The notes under the pieces were generated by a model. The model was not told where the DNA came from and searched no databases. It saw nothing but the letters and a program-made list of their open reading frames with translations. A stretch of DNA of 64,000 bases from Gymnodinialimonas sp. 202GB13-11 (GTDB taxonomy: Bacteria > Pseudomonadota > Alphaproteobacteria > Rhodobacterales > Rhodobacteraceae), in contig NZ_JBFRBH010000001.1 in assembly GCF_040932485.1 (NCBI RefSeq), positions 2,728,001 to 2,792,000 on the forward strand, read 5' to 3'. A program made the translations under genes and the position numbers. This document shows positions 36,192 through 45,306 of this stretch, piece by piece. How positions within the stretch are numbered: position 1 is the stretch's first letter; each line of letters starts with the position of its first letter.

Positions 36192-37463
36192 ATGTCCGAA
36201 CAAGCTCTCTTGAACGCTATCACGGCTCGCCGCGACGATCTGATCGCGCTGACGCAAGACCTGATCCGCATCCCCACGCTAAATCCGCCGGGCCGCAACT
36301 ACCGCGAGATTTGCGGCTATCTCGCCGACCGGCTTGGCCCGCGCGGCTTCAAGGTTGAATTGATCCGTGCGGAGGGTGCGCCTGCCGACAGCACCACCTA
36401 TCCGCGCTGGAACCTCGTGGCGCGGTATGAGGGCGGCCCGGGCGACTGCGTGCATTTCAACAGCCATCATGACGTTGTGGCCGTGGGCCACGGCTGGACG
36501 AAAGATCCCTTCGGCGGCGAGTTGGAAGACGGCAAAATCTACGGACGCGGCGCGTGCGACATGAAAGGGGGTCTTGCCGCGTCGATCATCGCGGCAGAGG
36601 CGTTCATCGAAACCCACCCCACGTTCAACGGCAGCATCGAGATCAGCGCGACGGCGGATGAGGAATCCGGCGGCTATGGCGGCGTGGCCTACCTGGCGGA
36701 GAAAGGCTATTTCGACCCCGACCGCGTGCAGCATGTCATCATCCCCGAGCCACTGAACAAGGATCGAATATGCCTGGGCCATCGCGGCGTCTGGTGGGCC
36801 GAGATCGAGACCCATGGCCGCATCGCCCACGGCTCCATGCCGTTTCTGGGCGATTGTGCCGTGCGCCATATGGGTGCGGTGCTGGAGGAGATGGAACGTT
36901 CGCTCTTCCCGCTCCTCGCCACCAAACACACCGAAATGCCGGTTGTTCCCGAAGGTGCGCGGCAGTCCACCATGAACATCAACGCCATCCATGGTGGCGA
37001 GCCGGTGCAGGACGACGACTATACCGGCTTCCCCTCCGCCTGCGTACCGGACCGCTGCAAGATAACCATCGACCGGCGTTACCTGATCGAAGAGAACGAA
37101 GGCGAAGTCCGCGCCGAGATCGAGACTGTTTTGGAGAAGGTGAGGGCCGAGCGCCCGAATTTCAGCTATGAGCTGAAAGAGCTCTGGTCCGTCTCCCCCA
37201 CCATGACGGAACGCGACGCACCAGTGGTGAAAACGGTTGAGGCAGCGATTGCCAAGGTCCTCGACACGCAAGCCGATTTCGTCGTCTCACCGGGAACCTA
37301 TGATCAAAAACATATCGACCGGATCGGCAAGTTGAAGAATTGCATTGCCTACGGGCCAGGCATCCTCGACCTCGCCCACCAGCCCGATGAATGGGTTGGT
37401 GTTCAGGACATGGAGGACAGCGCCAAGGTTATGGCGCTGACGCTGGCTGAATTGCTGCTTTGA
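36192..37463 (+). CDS. M20-family deacylase (ArgE/DapE type)
   Basis: A 423-residue zinc metallohydrolase. Metal ligands are visible in NSHHDVVAVG (His, Asp), GACDMKGG (bridging Asp), TADEESGGYGG (catalytic Glu pair) and a C-terminal His in LDLAHQPDE. The family deacylates N-acyl amino acids; annotations such as acetylornithine deacetylase or succinyl-diaminopimelate desuccinylase are generic. The start MSEQALLNAI at 36192. It is followed by a 63-residue gene on the other strand and then by an ABC substrate-binding protein gene, suggesting a peptide or acyl-amino-acid catabolic locus. Confidence 0.85.
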   Translation: MSEQALLNAITARRDDLIALTQDLIRIPTLNPPGRNYREICGYLADRLGPRGFKVELIRAEGAPADSTTYPRWNLVARYEGGPGDCVHFNSHHDVVAVGHGWTKDPFGGELEDGKIYGRGACDMKGGLAASIIAAEAFIETHPTFNGSIEISATADEESGGYGGVAYLAEKGYFDPDRVQHVIIPEPLNKDRICLGHRGVWWAEIETHGRIAHGSMPFLGDCAVRHMGAVLEEMERSLFPLLATKHTEMPVVPEGARQSTMNINAIHGGEPVQDDDYTGFPSACVPDRCKITIDRRYLIEENEGEVRAEIETVLEKVRAERPNFSYELKELWSVSPTMTERDAPVVKTVEAAIAKVLDTQADFVVSPGTYDQKHIDRIGKLKNCIAYGPGILDLAHQPDEWVGVQDMEDSAKVMALTLAELLL

Positions 37464-37500
37464 CCGCATCAGGCACCGGGGAAATCTCAAGATCTCCTGC

Positions 37501-37522
37501 CAGAAAAAATGCAGTTTTTCTG
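37501..37522. terminator. Bidirectional A/T hairpin between convergent genes
   Basis: CAGAAAAA and TTTTTCTG pair perfectly (8 bp) around a 6-base loop, giving a T-run at the 3' arm in either direction. It lies between the stops of the deacylase (37463) and the 63-residue gene (37539). Confidence 0.55.
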
Positions 37523-37538
37523 CACTGAACCTCGCGGC

Positions 37539-37730
37539 TCAGGCGTATTCGACGAACCCGAGATGACGCAAAGCGCGGCTCGCAAGCTCCCGCGCGGCGG
37601 TGTCTCCGGCAATCAAATCCTCGTTGAGGCGTTTGATCAGGGCGGTCAGCGTTTTCGCGCTGGCTTGGTCTTGAATGAACTTGGCGATCTGGTCGCGTCC
37701 CAGCGCCAGAATATCTTCCGAACTTGGCAT
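37539..37730 (-). CDS. Small conserved-looking protein, unknown function
   Basis: A 63-residue all-helical protein starting MPSSEDILALGRDQIAKFI. The ATG at 37730 is preferred because upstream codons of the longer reading look non-coding and overlap a promoter region. Composition suggests a soluble helical bundle or dimerising helix pair. I do not recognise it, although short proteins like this are common in roseobacters. It is divergent from the ABC substrate-binding gene, with 221 bp between. Confidence 0.55.
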   Translation of the reverse strand: MPSSEDILALGRDQIAKFIQDQASAKTLTALIKRLNEDLIAGDTAARELASRALRHLGFVEYA

Positions 37731-37951
37731 TTGGCGTCCCCCCAATGCGCGTTTCGTTGACTGTTCGCGCCATGAGCGTACGGGGATTCGCACCGCGCGC
37801 GATGCCAAAAACGACCCCTGTGACACTTCTATCCACAGAAAAATCGCGCCGGACGAAATCGGCCCTGACGCGGCGTTCGCCACTTTTCGGTAGGATTCCG
37901 CCCCAACCCTGCGCAACAATAGGGAAAACACGACTTCAGGGAGATCAGACC

Positions 37952-39424
37952 ATGACCCGTCACCTTCGCTTGTCCGCCGCCATGCTGGCGCTGACCGCTG
38001 GCGCCGCGTTTGCGCAGCAGACCGACATCACTATCGGGATGCAGCTTGAACCCCCCATGCTTGACCCAACCGGCGGCGCCGCCGCTGCCATCGACGAGGT
38101 CGTCTATGCAAACGTCTTTGAGGGCCTGACGCGCTTTGCCGCCGACGGCTCGATCATCCCCGGTCTCGCTGAATCGTGGGAGATTTCCGAAGATGGCACA
38201 ACCTACACCTTCACCCTGCGCTCCGGCGTGACGTTCCACGACGGCGAAGCGATGACGGCGGATGATGTCGTCTTCTCCCTCGACCGCGCCCGCGCCGAGG
38301 ACACGACCAACGCCCAAGCCGCTTTGTTCGCGAATATCGTCAGCGCCGAAGCTGCCGATGACACCACCGTCGTCGTCACGCTCGACGGCCCCGATGGCGC
38401 GTTCCTGTTCGACATGGCCTGGGGCGACGCGGTGATCGTCGATCCCGCTTCCGCCGAGAATAACGCCACCAACCCTATCGGCACCGGCCCGTTCCGCTTC
38501 GTTGAATGGCGGCAGGGCGACAGCGTTGAACTGGCCCGCAACGACGACTACTGGGGCGAGGCCGTAGCGCTTGAGGCTGCAACCTTCCGCTTCATCTCCG
38601 ACCCCAACGCCGCCTTCGCGGCCATGATGGCCGGCGATGTGGATGCCTTCCCTGTCTTCCCCGCGCCCGAGACACTGGCGCAATTCGATGGCAACCCGCA
38701 GTTCAACGTCATCGTGGGCTCCACCGAGGGTGAGACGATCCTCGCCATGAACAACGGCGCCGAGGCTTTGCAAGACGTCCGCGTCCGCCAAGCCATCACC
38801 CACGCCATCAACCGGCAGGACATCATCGACGGGGCCATGTTCGGCTACGGCACACCCATCGGCACCCATTTCGCACCGCACAATCCCGACTACGTGGACC
38901 TGACCGGTAATTCCGAATTCAACCCCGACCGTGCCCGTGAACTGCTGGCCGAGGCGGGCGTTGAAAACCTGACCCTGCGCTTGATGCTGCCGCCCCCGTC
39001 CTACGCGCGACGCGGTGGTGAGATTATCGCCAGCCAACTCCGCGACGTGGGCATCGAGACTGAGATCACCAACCTCGAATGGGCGCAATGGCTGGAACAA
39101 GTGTTTCGCGGCTACGACTATGACCTGACCATCGTCAGCCATACCGAACCCGCCGACATCAACATCTACGCGCGCCCGGAATACTACTTCCAATACGACA
39201 GCGCCGAGTTCCAGGCCCTGATGGACGAGCTCGCCGTCACTTCCGACCCGGCGGAACGCACGCGCATCAACCAGGCCGCGCAAGAGATGATCTCAACCGA
39301 CTACGTCAACGCGTACCTCTTCCAGCTTGCAAAGACCGGCGTGGCAAACGCCAATATCGTGGGCTTGTGGGAGAATTCGCCAACCCAAGCCAACGACCTG
39401 ACGGGCGTCAGCTGGACCCAGTGA
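37952..39424 (+). CDS. ABC transporter substrate-binding protein, dipeptide/oligopeptide type
   Basis: A 490-residue periplasmic binding protein of the SBP_bac_5 family. The signal peptide MTRHLRLSAAMLALTAGAAFAQ is clear. TYTFTLRSGVTFHDGE and the early EPPMLDPTGGAAA region match the family. It would deliver a peptide, amide or opine to the permeases encoded at 43544-45306, although four unrelated genes intervene. AGGGAGATC lies nine bases before the ATG. It is coupled to the next gene by a one-base overlap. Confidence 0.9.
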   Translation: MTRHLRLSAAMLALTAGAAFAQQTDITIGMQLEPPMLDPTGGAAAAIDEVVYANVFEGLTRFAADGSIIPGLAESWEISEDGTTYTFTLRSGVTFHDGEAMTADDVVFSLDRARAEDTTNAQAALFANIVSAEAADDTTVVVTLDGPDGAFLFDMAWGDAVIVDPASAENNATNPIGTGPFRFVEWRQGDSVELARNDDYWGEAVALEAATFRFISDPNAAFAAMMAGDVDAFPVFPAPETLAQFDGNPQFNVIVGSTEGETILAMNNGAEALQDVRVRQAITHAINRQDIIDGAMFGYGTPIGTHFAPHNPDYVDLTGNSEFNPDRARELLAEAGVENLTLRLMLPPPSYARRGGEIIASQLRDVGIETEITNLEWAQWLEQVFRGYDYDLTIVSHTEPADINIYARPEYYFQYDSAEFQALMDELAVTSDPAERTRINQAAQEMISTDYVNAYLFQLAKTGVANANIVGLWENSPTQANDLTGVSWTQ

Positions 39425-40383
39425 TGCGCAACACGATGATCGGATTGGCCCTCGCATGTGCGGGGGCCTTTCCGTCTTTGGCCGACGACCTGCCACAGGG
39501 ATCCTTCCTCGCTGCGCCCTTCTTCGCCAACGATACGGTGCTGCCGCGTTACGTGGTGGTCGAGATTGACGGCAATGACCTGACGTTGCGGCTACGCAGC
39601 CCGATTGCCATGGACTGGGCCGCCTGCGAGCAAGAGGCACGCTGCGAGTTCGACCTGATCGCCGCTAGGGCGGAAGTTGAACTTGAGGCGGATCAGGTGG
39701 CGTTGAAGACCTTTGAAATCGTCGCGGAGGCCGGAATTGACCAGCCGCGCTTTGGCCCGCCATCGCAACGCTATACCGCCCCGCTGTTGGCGGTGATCGA
39801 CGGGGCCACGTTCCTTGAGACGGGCCATGGCTTCACACTCAATCAAGGCGATCAATCACTGGCCTTCTTTGCGGCAGACCAATCCGCACAGGAGGCGATT
39901 ATCCCCTATGTGGCCGCGTTGGAGCTGTCCATGCGGATGAGCGGTGGGTGTGAAGTCGCGGCCCTTGCGCCGCTGTTCACAGACCCGGACCCCAGCGCTG
40001 GCGAAACCGCATTTCGCCATGTTCTGGAGGGGTTCGCGCGGCAATGGGCAATCTCTGCCGAATTGGAAGCACTTGGCGATGCGCTGTTCCTGCCGGACGA
40101 CGACCCTGCCGCGCAGCAGGCCGCCAACCTGCAACGGGCCGGCGCGTTGCCCACTCTGCTCAGTGCAATGACCGAGGCTGGGCAACCTGTGGCGGATCGT
40201 TTCGCAGCGCTGCTGGACGGCGGTGCTTTGCCCTTCCAACCCGAAGATGCACAGGCCTATGGCGATACCCTGCCGGACCTGGTGGCATTCTACGATCATG
40301 TCAGCGCCACGCGGCCGGATATGGAAACTGTTTTTTGTAGCGATCCCTCGCTCGGCTTTATTGTGCGTCAGCGCGGCGGCTGA
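39424..40383 (+). CDS. Secreted protein, unknown function
   Basis: A 319-residue protein with a signal peptide (MRNTMIGLALACAGAFPSLAD, cleavage near residue 20). The mature part has several paired cysteines (WAACEQEARCEFD; SGGCEV; VFCSDP), and the rest alternates strands and helices without a motif I know. The ATG overlaps the stop of the substrate-binding protein (TGATG), so they are translated together, and a periplasmic partnership is possible. It converges on the metallo-hydrolase gene. Confidence 0.6.
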   Translation: MRNTMIGLALACAGAFPSLADDLPQGSFLAAPFFANDTVLPRYVVVEIDGNDLTLRLRSPIAMDWAACEQEARCEFDLIAARAEVELEADQVALKTFEIVAEAGIDQPRFGPPSQRYTAPLLAVIDGATFLETGHGFTLNQGDQSLAFFAADQSAQEAIIPYVAALELSMRMSGGCEVAALAPLFTDPDPSAGETAFRHVLEGFARQWAISAELEALGDALFLPDDDPAAQQAANLQRAGALPTLLSAMTEAGQPVADRFAALLDGGALPFQPEDAQAYGDTLPDLVAFYDHVSATRPDMETVFCSDPSLGFIVRQRGG

Positions 40384-40400
40384 GCCGCCGCGCCAGAGCA

Positions 40401-41225
40401 TCACTCCGGATAAACCGCGCCCACCGCCATCTGCACGGCAAAGGCCAGGCCCAGATCCTCACGTCCCTCCATCATGCGCGCGGTCAATTCCTCTGCGCTG
40501 GAGGTTTCGGCGAGGGCTTGTTCCCAGACAGCAAGATAGGCGCGGGTATAGGCGAAGACGCCCGCATCATTGGCCGAGCTGTCCAGCCGGTGGCCGGGGA
40601 TCACGGTCGCGGCCCCCATCGCTTCCAGCGTATCGAGGTTCGCGCGCCACAGGTTGATGCGCTCCGCCGTCGTATTCTCCGCCACCCAGACATGACAATC
40701 GACATATGCCATATCCGCCGCAATCAGCGTGTCCAGCGCGGGCACATATAGCGGCGTGATGACGTCCGTATCGCCATGCATCGGGCCCAGGACCTCAATC
40801 TCCTCACCCTCAAGCATCAAGGGGCCGTCCAACGCCTCAACCCCGCCAATGTCATCCACCGGTAAAAGGGCCAGAACGTCAGGATGCGCCACCGCGCGCA
40901 GACCGGGGAACCGGGCGCGGATGATCGGCAGGCCCGAATAATGGTCGGGATGGGCGTGGGTGATGAAGACCGTTTCCAACGTGCGGCCGGTGGCCTCGAT
41001 CACATCGGCAAGACGCGTTGCATTGTCTTCGGTGAACTGGGTGTCGACCAGCAGGGCTGTGCTGTCGCCCATCAAAACCACCGAATCCACATTGCCGCCC
41101 ATGGCATCACCAGTGAAGACCTCTGCGCCCGTGGGGGCGGCATTGGCGCTGGCGGGCCAAAGGCTGGCGGCCCCGGCCGTGGCAGCGGTCAGTTGTACGA
41201 AGGTGCGTCGATCAAGCAGGAACAT
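40401..41225 (-). CDS. Exported MBL-fold metallo-hydrolase
   Basis: A 274-residue protein starting MFLLDRRTFVQLTAATAGAASLW. The DRRTFVQ start resembles a Tat signal (RRxFxQ), so export in folded form is likely. The zinc motif THAHPDHYSGL lies near residue 90, and later HGDTDV and PGHRLDSS complete the metallo-beta-lactamase site. The substrate is unknown. AAGGAG precedes the ATG at 41225. It is divergent from an HxlR regulator 81 bp away, its probable controller. Confidence 0.82.
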   Translation of the reverse strand: MFLLDRRTFVQLTAATAGAASLWPASANAAPTGAEVFTGDAMGGNVDSVVLMGDSTALLVDTQFTEDNATRLADVIEATGRTLETVFITHAHPDHYSGLPIIRARFPGLRAVAHPDVLALLPVDDIGGVEALDGPLMLEGEEIEVLGPMHGDTDVITPLYVPALDTLIAADMAYVDCHVWVAENTTAERINLWRANLDTLEAMGAATVIPGHRLDSSANDAGVFAYTRAYLAVWEQALAETSSAEELTARMMEGREDLGLAFAVQMAVGAVYPE

Positions 41226-41240
41226 CCGGTTCTCCTTGCG

Positions 41241-41262
41241 GGTATGGTTACGAATCAATACC
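41241..41262. promoter_or_regulatory. Inverted repeat between the MBL and HxlR genes
   Basis: GGTAT (41241-41245) and ATACC (41258-41262) form an inverted repeat with a 12-base gap, inside the 81-bp divergent promoter region. HxlR-family regulators bind such dyads in front of divergent target genes. The site overlaps the leader of the hydrolase and would suit repression. Support is only positional. Confidence 0.35.
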
Positions 41263-41306
41263 AACACTACATACGGAACCGATTTCATCCGTGAAGGAGG
41301 CACTTT

Positions 41307-41705
41307 TTGGTAACCCGCCCCACAACGCGCGATGCCTATGGGCATCTGATCGAGTATGACCCGCAGATTTGCCCGGTGCGCCATGTGCTGGACGGGATCG
41401 GCGACAAATGGACGATCCTTGTGCTCACCGCTCTGAAACCCGGACCGATGCGATTTTCGGAACTCCGCCGCGCTATTGCCGACATCTCGCAGCGGATGCT
41501 GACCGTCACCTTGCGCAAACTGGAACGCGACGGCTTCGTGAACCGTGAGGTCACGCCAACTGTTCCCGCCCGCGTCGATTACGAGCTGACCGACCTCGGC
41601 CAATCGCTTGTCGATACGCTTGCCCCCCTCGCGGAATGGGCGCTCGACCATCGCGACCCCATCGCCAAGTCCCGCGCCCTCTACGATCATGCAAACAACA
41701 ACTGA
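41307..41705 (+). CDS. HxlR-family transcriptional regulator
   Basis: A 132-residue winged-helix regulator with the HxlR core: CPVRHVLDGIGDKWTILVL, FSELRRAIADISQRMLTVTLRKLERDG (recognition helix) and ARVDYELTDLG (wing). The cysteine in the CPVRH segment is where redox- or electrophile-sensing members react. There is no ATG in frame near the start; the TTG at 41307 lies six bases after AAGGAGG, which decides it. It is divergent from the metallo-hydrolase it probably controls. Confidence 0.88.
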   Translation: MVTRPTTRDAYGHLIEYDPQICPVRHVLDGIGDKWTILVLTALKPGPMRFSELRRAIADISQRMLTVTLRKLERDGFVNREVTPTVPARVDYELTDLGQSLVDTLAPLAEWALDHRDPIAKSRALYDHANNN

Positions 41706-41789
41706 CCTCGCGCCCCGGATCATGTCATGGTGCTGTCACGTCACGCGTCTAAATCACGCGTGAACCGAACGATTGGGGGACGACACGCA

Positions 41790-43193
41790 ATGAATTTCAC
41801 CCGTTTTCTGGGCGCAACAGCCTTGGCCCTGTCCTGTGCACCCGCCGCCATCGCTGAAACCTTTATCGTGACCAACCCCGGCGACAGCGGTGAAGGCAGT
41901 CTGCGACAAGCCCTTGCTGACGCGGCGGCGACTGCGGATGGCGTCGATTTCATCCACATCACCACCGAGGATGACATCACGCTGGCCGCGCCCCTGATCT
42001 ATGACGGTGTCGATGCGCTTGAGATCATCGGCCACGGCCACACCCTTCAGGCCACGGGCGACTTCGCCGTTCTCACCACGACACGCACAACAAACCTGAC
42101 CCTCCATCGCCTGCACCTCGCCGGAACCGGTGGATATTCCATCGAGGCCCAAGGCGAGGCGGGGGCACCCGGCCTGTTGATCGACGTGCCCGAGGATGCG
42201 GCCAGCCTCGTTCAGGTGTTTCTGCACGGCGTCGAGGTCTCCGGCACGGCCGGGCATGGCATCCACGTCTCTGACTGCACGCTGGCCGAAGACTGCGGCG
42301 GCGGTGAAGGCGGAACCGGCGAAGGCTCGGACGCGTCCATCGCATTGTACCTGACCCATGTGACTGTGCGCGACAGCGGAAACGGGCGCTTCGATGCGGA
42401 TGGCATTCGCGTCGACGAACGCGGCCCGGGTGACATCCTTTTTGAAGCCATTGATCTGGAGGTCGACAGCGTCGGCGCAGACGGGGTGGAACTCGACGAA
42501 GGGCAGGACGGGCAAGTGGTTGTTTCAGTGGTCCGTGGCACATTCTCGGACAATGGCGCCTATTGCGACCCTGCCTTGCTGACGCCCTTCCTGCCCGACA
42601 TCCCAGAGGCCGAATTCAGCGAAGGCACCACACAGGCCGACACGATTCCCGCCCCGATCACCGGCACTCCAGATGATGGCTGCTTTGAACGGGAAGTGGA
42701 TCTTTACGACGATGGCAGCGTCGAGGCATTTGAATTCAGCATCGACGTGGATGACGGATTCGACATCGACGAAGCCGGCCCAGGCCGCATCACGGCCAGC
42801 TTCATTACCTCGGAAATGACCGGCAACTACGATGAAGGCTTTGACTTTGACGAGGCCGGTGCAGGCGATGTGGAAGCCACCTTCCTCTACACGCTGGCCG
42901 CCGACAATGTGGACGACGGCATCAAGATTTCTGAGGCCGGGCCCGGCGATGTCGTGGGCGTTGTCACCGGGTCCGAAGCCATCGGCAATACCGGCGTTGG
43001 AATCGTCTTTGAGGAGGAAGATGACGGCGATCTGCAGCTTGTCATTCTGCGTTCCTCCACTGTTGGCAACGATGGGGGCGAGCTTGGGATCGAAGCCGTG
43101 CAGGACGGGGACGGGGCTGGGTTTGTGTCTGTGATCGACACCGAGGTCGCCGATGGGATCGAGGTCGACGGCGCGCAGATTGATCCGGACTAG
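41790..43193 (+). CDS. Secreted acidic 27-residue-repeat protein (beta-helix-like)
   Basis: A 467-residue protein with a signal peptide (cleavage after AIAE near residue 22) and an N-terminal region resembling right-handed beta-helix proteins (TNPGDSGEGSLRQAL). Seven repeats of exactly 27 residues follow: 203-229 and 230-256, then after a roughly 64-residue insertion five in tandem, 321-347, 348-374, 375-401, 402-428 and 429-455. The consensus is [DA]-[DE]-G-[FIV]-x-[IVF]-x-E-x-G-x-G-[DQ]. It is very acidic, suggesting Ca2+ binding or surface exposure. The insertion has two cysteines. The function is unknown. Confidence 0.72.
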   Translation: MNFTRFLGATALALSCAPAAIAETFIVTNPGDSGEGSLRQALADAAATADGVDFIHITTEDDITLAAPLIYDGVDALEIIGHGHTLQATGDFAVLTTTRTTNLTLHRLHLAGTGGYSIEAQGEAGAPGLLIDVPEDAASLVQVFLHGVEVSGTAGHGIHVSDCTLAEDCGGGEGGTGEGSDASIALYLTHVTVRDSGNGRFDADGIRVDERGPGDILFEAIDLEVDSVGADGVELDEGQDGQVVVSVVRGTFSDNGAYCDPALLTPFLPDIPEAEFSEGTTQADTIPAPITGTPDDGCFEREVDLYDDGSVEAFEFSIDVDDGFDIDEAGPGRITASFITSEMTGNYDEGFDFDEAGAGDVEATFLYTLAADNVDDGIKISEAGPGDVVGVVTGSEAIGNTGVGIVFEEEDDGDLQLVILRSSTVGNDGGELGIEAVQDGDGAGFVSVIDTEVADGIEVDGAQIDPD

Positions 43194-43543
43194 CCCAAGG
43201 CTTTTGCCAACTCATCCCACCAGATGGGCCGAATAGCGATTGCTCCGGTCATACACTCAAGACAAAAGCTGATCCGGTGCCGGTGGTGTTCACGATGATC
43301 CATTGTGCTGCGCGTCCGTCAACGTCCGGCTAACCATGGTTTCGGGAACCCAAGGCTCCAACCCCTCCGCGACATCGTTCATTCGACGCGAACGACGCCA
43401 TGCATTTGGTCGGCTCTGTTTAAAGCGCACATGCGCTCGCGCGTCTCTCTCTGCGGCCCCTACGCCACGTTAGCGCTGCCCCAAGCCACGGCGCAGCAAG
43501 GCTCCTCTGGTCCATCGCTGCCGAGCCGCCTAACGTGTCGCCC
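43194..43543. other. Gap before the ABC permease genes, no gene seen
   Basis: These 350 bp hold no convincing reading frame, strong hairpin or repeat. A promoter for the permease-ATPase-dehydrogenase operon must lie here or further upstream, but I could not pick a clear -35/-10 pair. Confidence 0.4.
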
Positions 43544-44485
43544 ATGCTGCGTTATCTGCTCATTCGCGCCCTGTCGCTTTCACTCAGCCTGATCGTGGCC
43601 AGCATAGTGATCTTTGCGGTGATCGAGGTCATTCCCGGCGACCCCGCCGCTTTCATGCTTGGGCTGAACGCCACGGATGAGGCCATTGCCAACCTGCGGG
43701 CGGAACTGGGCCTCGGCGGATCGCTGGTCGAGAGGTACTTCGCGTGGATCGGCGGGATGCTCCAAGGCGATTTCGGCACGTCCTACACCTACCGCGTGCC
43801 GGTGGCCGAGCTGATCGCGGATCGCATCTGGGTTTCCCTGCCACTGGCCGTATTCGCGCTGATCCTCTCCACCCTCATCGCGATCCCGGTTGGCATCATC
43901 GCTGCGACAAACAGGGGCAATGCGGGCGATTTCTCCATCATGGGATTCACACAACTGGGCATCGCCATTCCGAATTTCTGGTTCGCCATGCTCCTTGTGC
44001 TGCTCTTCGCGGTGACGCTGCCGTGGTTCTCCGCCGGCGGCTTCCCGGGTTGGGACAATCCCGGCCCGGCGCTTAAATCCCTTGTCCTGCCCGCCATCGC
44101 ACTGGCCCTTCCGCAAGCCTCCATCCTCGCCCGTGTGATGCGCTCGGCCCTGATCGAGACGCTGGATCAAGACTATATCCGCACCGCCCGCGCACGCGGC
44201 CTTTCGCGCGGCCAAACCATCCGCCGCCACGCACTCCGCAATGCGCTCATACCAGTGCTCACCATCATTGGGCTGCAATTCAGCTTCCTGCTGGCCGGCG
44301 CCATCATCATCGAAAACGTCTTCTTCCTTCCGGGCCTCGGACGGCTGGTGTTCCAAGGCATCACCCAGCGTGACCTTGTGGTCGTCGAGTCCGTCACCAT
44401 GCTGCTGGTCTTTGCAGTGATCGTCGTCACCTTCCTCGTCGACATCGCCTACGCCATCGCCGACCCAAGGCTGCGCCGCAAATGA
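43544..44485 (+). CDS. ABC transporter permease, DppB type
   Basis: A 313-residue membrane protein with six helices. The N-terminal segment IVIFAVIEVIPGDPA and the EAA loop (TARARGLSRGQTIRRHALRNALIPVLT) are typical of DppB/OppB permeases. It pairs with the next permease in the inner membrane for import of peptides or related compounds. The ATG at 43544 is chosen over a GTG three codons upstream. It is coupled to the next gene by ATGA. Confidence 0.92.
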   Translation: MLRYLLIRALSLSLSLIVASIVIFAVIEVIPGDPAAFMLGLNATDEAIANLRAELGLGGSLVERYFAWIGGMLQGDFGTSYTYRVPVAELIADRIWVSLPLAVFALILSTLIAIPVGIIAATNRGNAGDFSIMGFTQLGIAIPNFWFAMLLVLLFAVTLPWFSAGGFPGWDNPGPALKSLVLPAIALALPQASILARVMRSALIETLDQDYIRTARARGLSRGQTIRRHALRNALIPVLTIIGLQFSFLLAGAIIIENVFFLPGLGRLVFQGITQRDLVVVESVTMLLVFAVIVVTFLVDIAYAIADPRLRRK

Positions 44486-45306
44486 CCCGCCTGCCCGCAG
44501 CCCTCGTCATCGGCGCCATCATCACGCTGATCTACGCGGTCATCGCCCTGATCTCGCTGGTCTGGACGCCTTTCGACATCACCAACCTGCAAATCTCCAA
44601 CCGCCTTCAGGATTGGTCCGCCACCCACCTCCTCGGCACCGACCAATTCGGGCGCGACATGGTCTCCATGCTCATGGAAGGCGCGCGCACCTCCATCGCC
44701 GTGGCCATCGTGGCCGTGGGCATCGGCGTGGCCATCGGCGTACCCCTCGGCCTCGCCGCCGCCGCCAACCGTGGCAGCCTGCTTGATGAAATCATCATGC
44801 GCGGCAACGACCTGATCTTTGCGTTCCCCTCGCTGGTGATCGCCATTCTCATCACCGCAATCTGGGGTCCGTCCGCCACCAACGCGATCCTCGCCATCGG
44901 CATCTTCAACATCCCCGTCTTTGCCCGCGTGGCCCGCGGCGGCGCGCTGCCGATCTGGACGCTCGATTACATCCTCGCCGCCCGCACCGCCGGCAAATCC
45001 CGCGCCCGGATCTCGGCAGAACATGTCCTGCCCAACATCGCCAACCTGCTGATCGTGCAGGCCACGATCCAGTTCTCCCTCGGCATCCTGGCTGAGGCGG
45101 GCCTCTCCTATGTGGGCCTCGGCGCACAGCCGCCCACCTCCTCGCTCGGGCGGATGCTCAGCGAGAGCCAGACGATGATCTATTCCAATGCCTGGCTCGC
45201 CGTTCTGCCGGGCCTTGCCATCGTGATCCTCGTCCTTGGCCTCAACCTTCTGGGCGACGGGCTGCGCGACGCGCTCGATCCCCGACTGCGGAGGGCGCGG
45301 GAATGA
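44482..45306 (+). CDS. ABC transporter permease, DppC type
   Basis: A 274-residue permease with an N-terminal helix, the DppC-type LLGTDQFGRDMVSML segment, and an EAA loop (ARTAGKSRARISAEHVLPN). It is the second membrane subunit of the importer. It overlaps both neighbours by four bases, so the three transport genes and the dehydrogenase are one translational unit. Confidence 0.92.
   Translation: MTRLPAALVIGAIITLIYAVIALISLVWTPFDITNLQISNRLQDWSATHLLGTDQFGRDMVSMLMEGARTSIAVAIVAVGIGVAIGVPLGLAAAANRGSLLDEIIMRGNDLIFAFPSLVIAILITAIWGPSATNAILAIGIFNIPVFARVARGGALPIWTLDYILAARTAGKSRARISAEHVLPNIANLLIVQATIQFSLGILAEAGLSYVGLGAQPPTSSLGRMLSESQTMIYSNAWLAVLPGLAIVILVLGLNLLGDGLRDALDPRLRRARE

Noticed and set aside
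37829-39283. A 484-codon antisense frame over the ABC substrate-binding protein
   Set aside because: The plus-strand gene has a signal peptide and family motifs; the antisense product has none.
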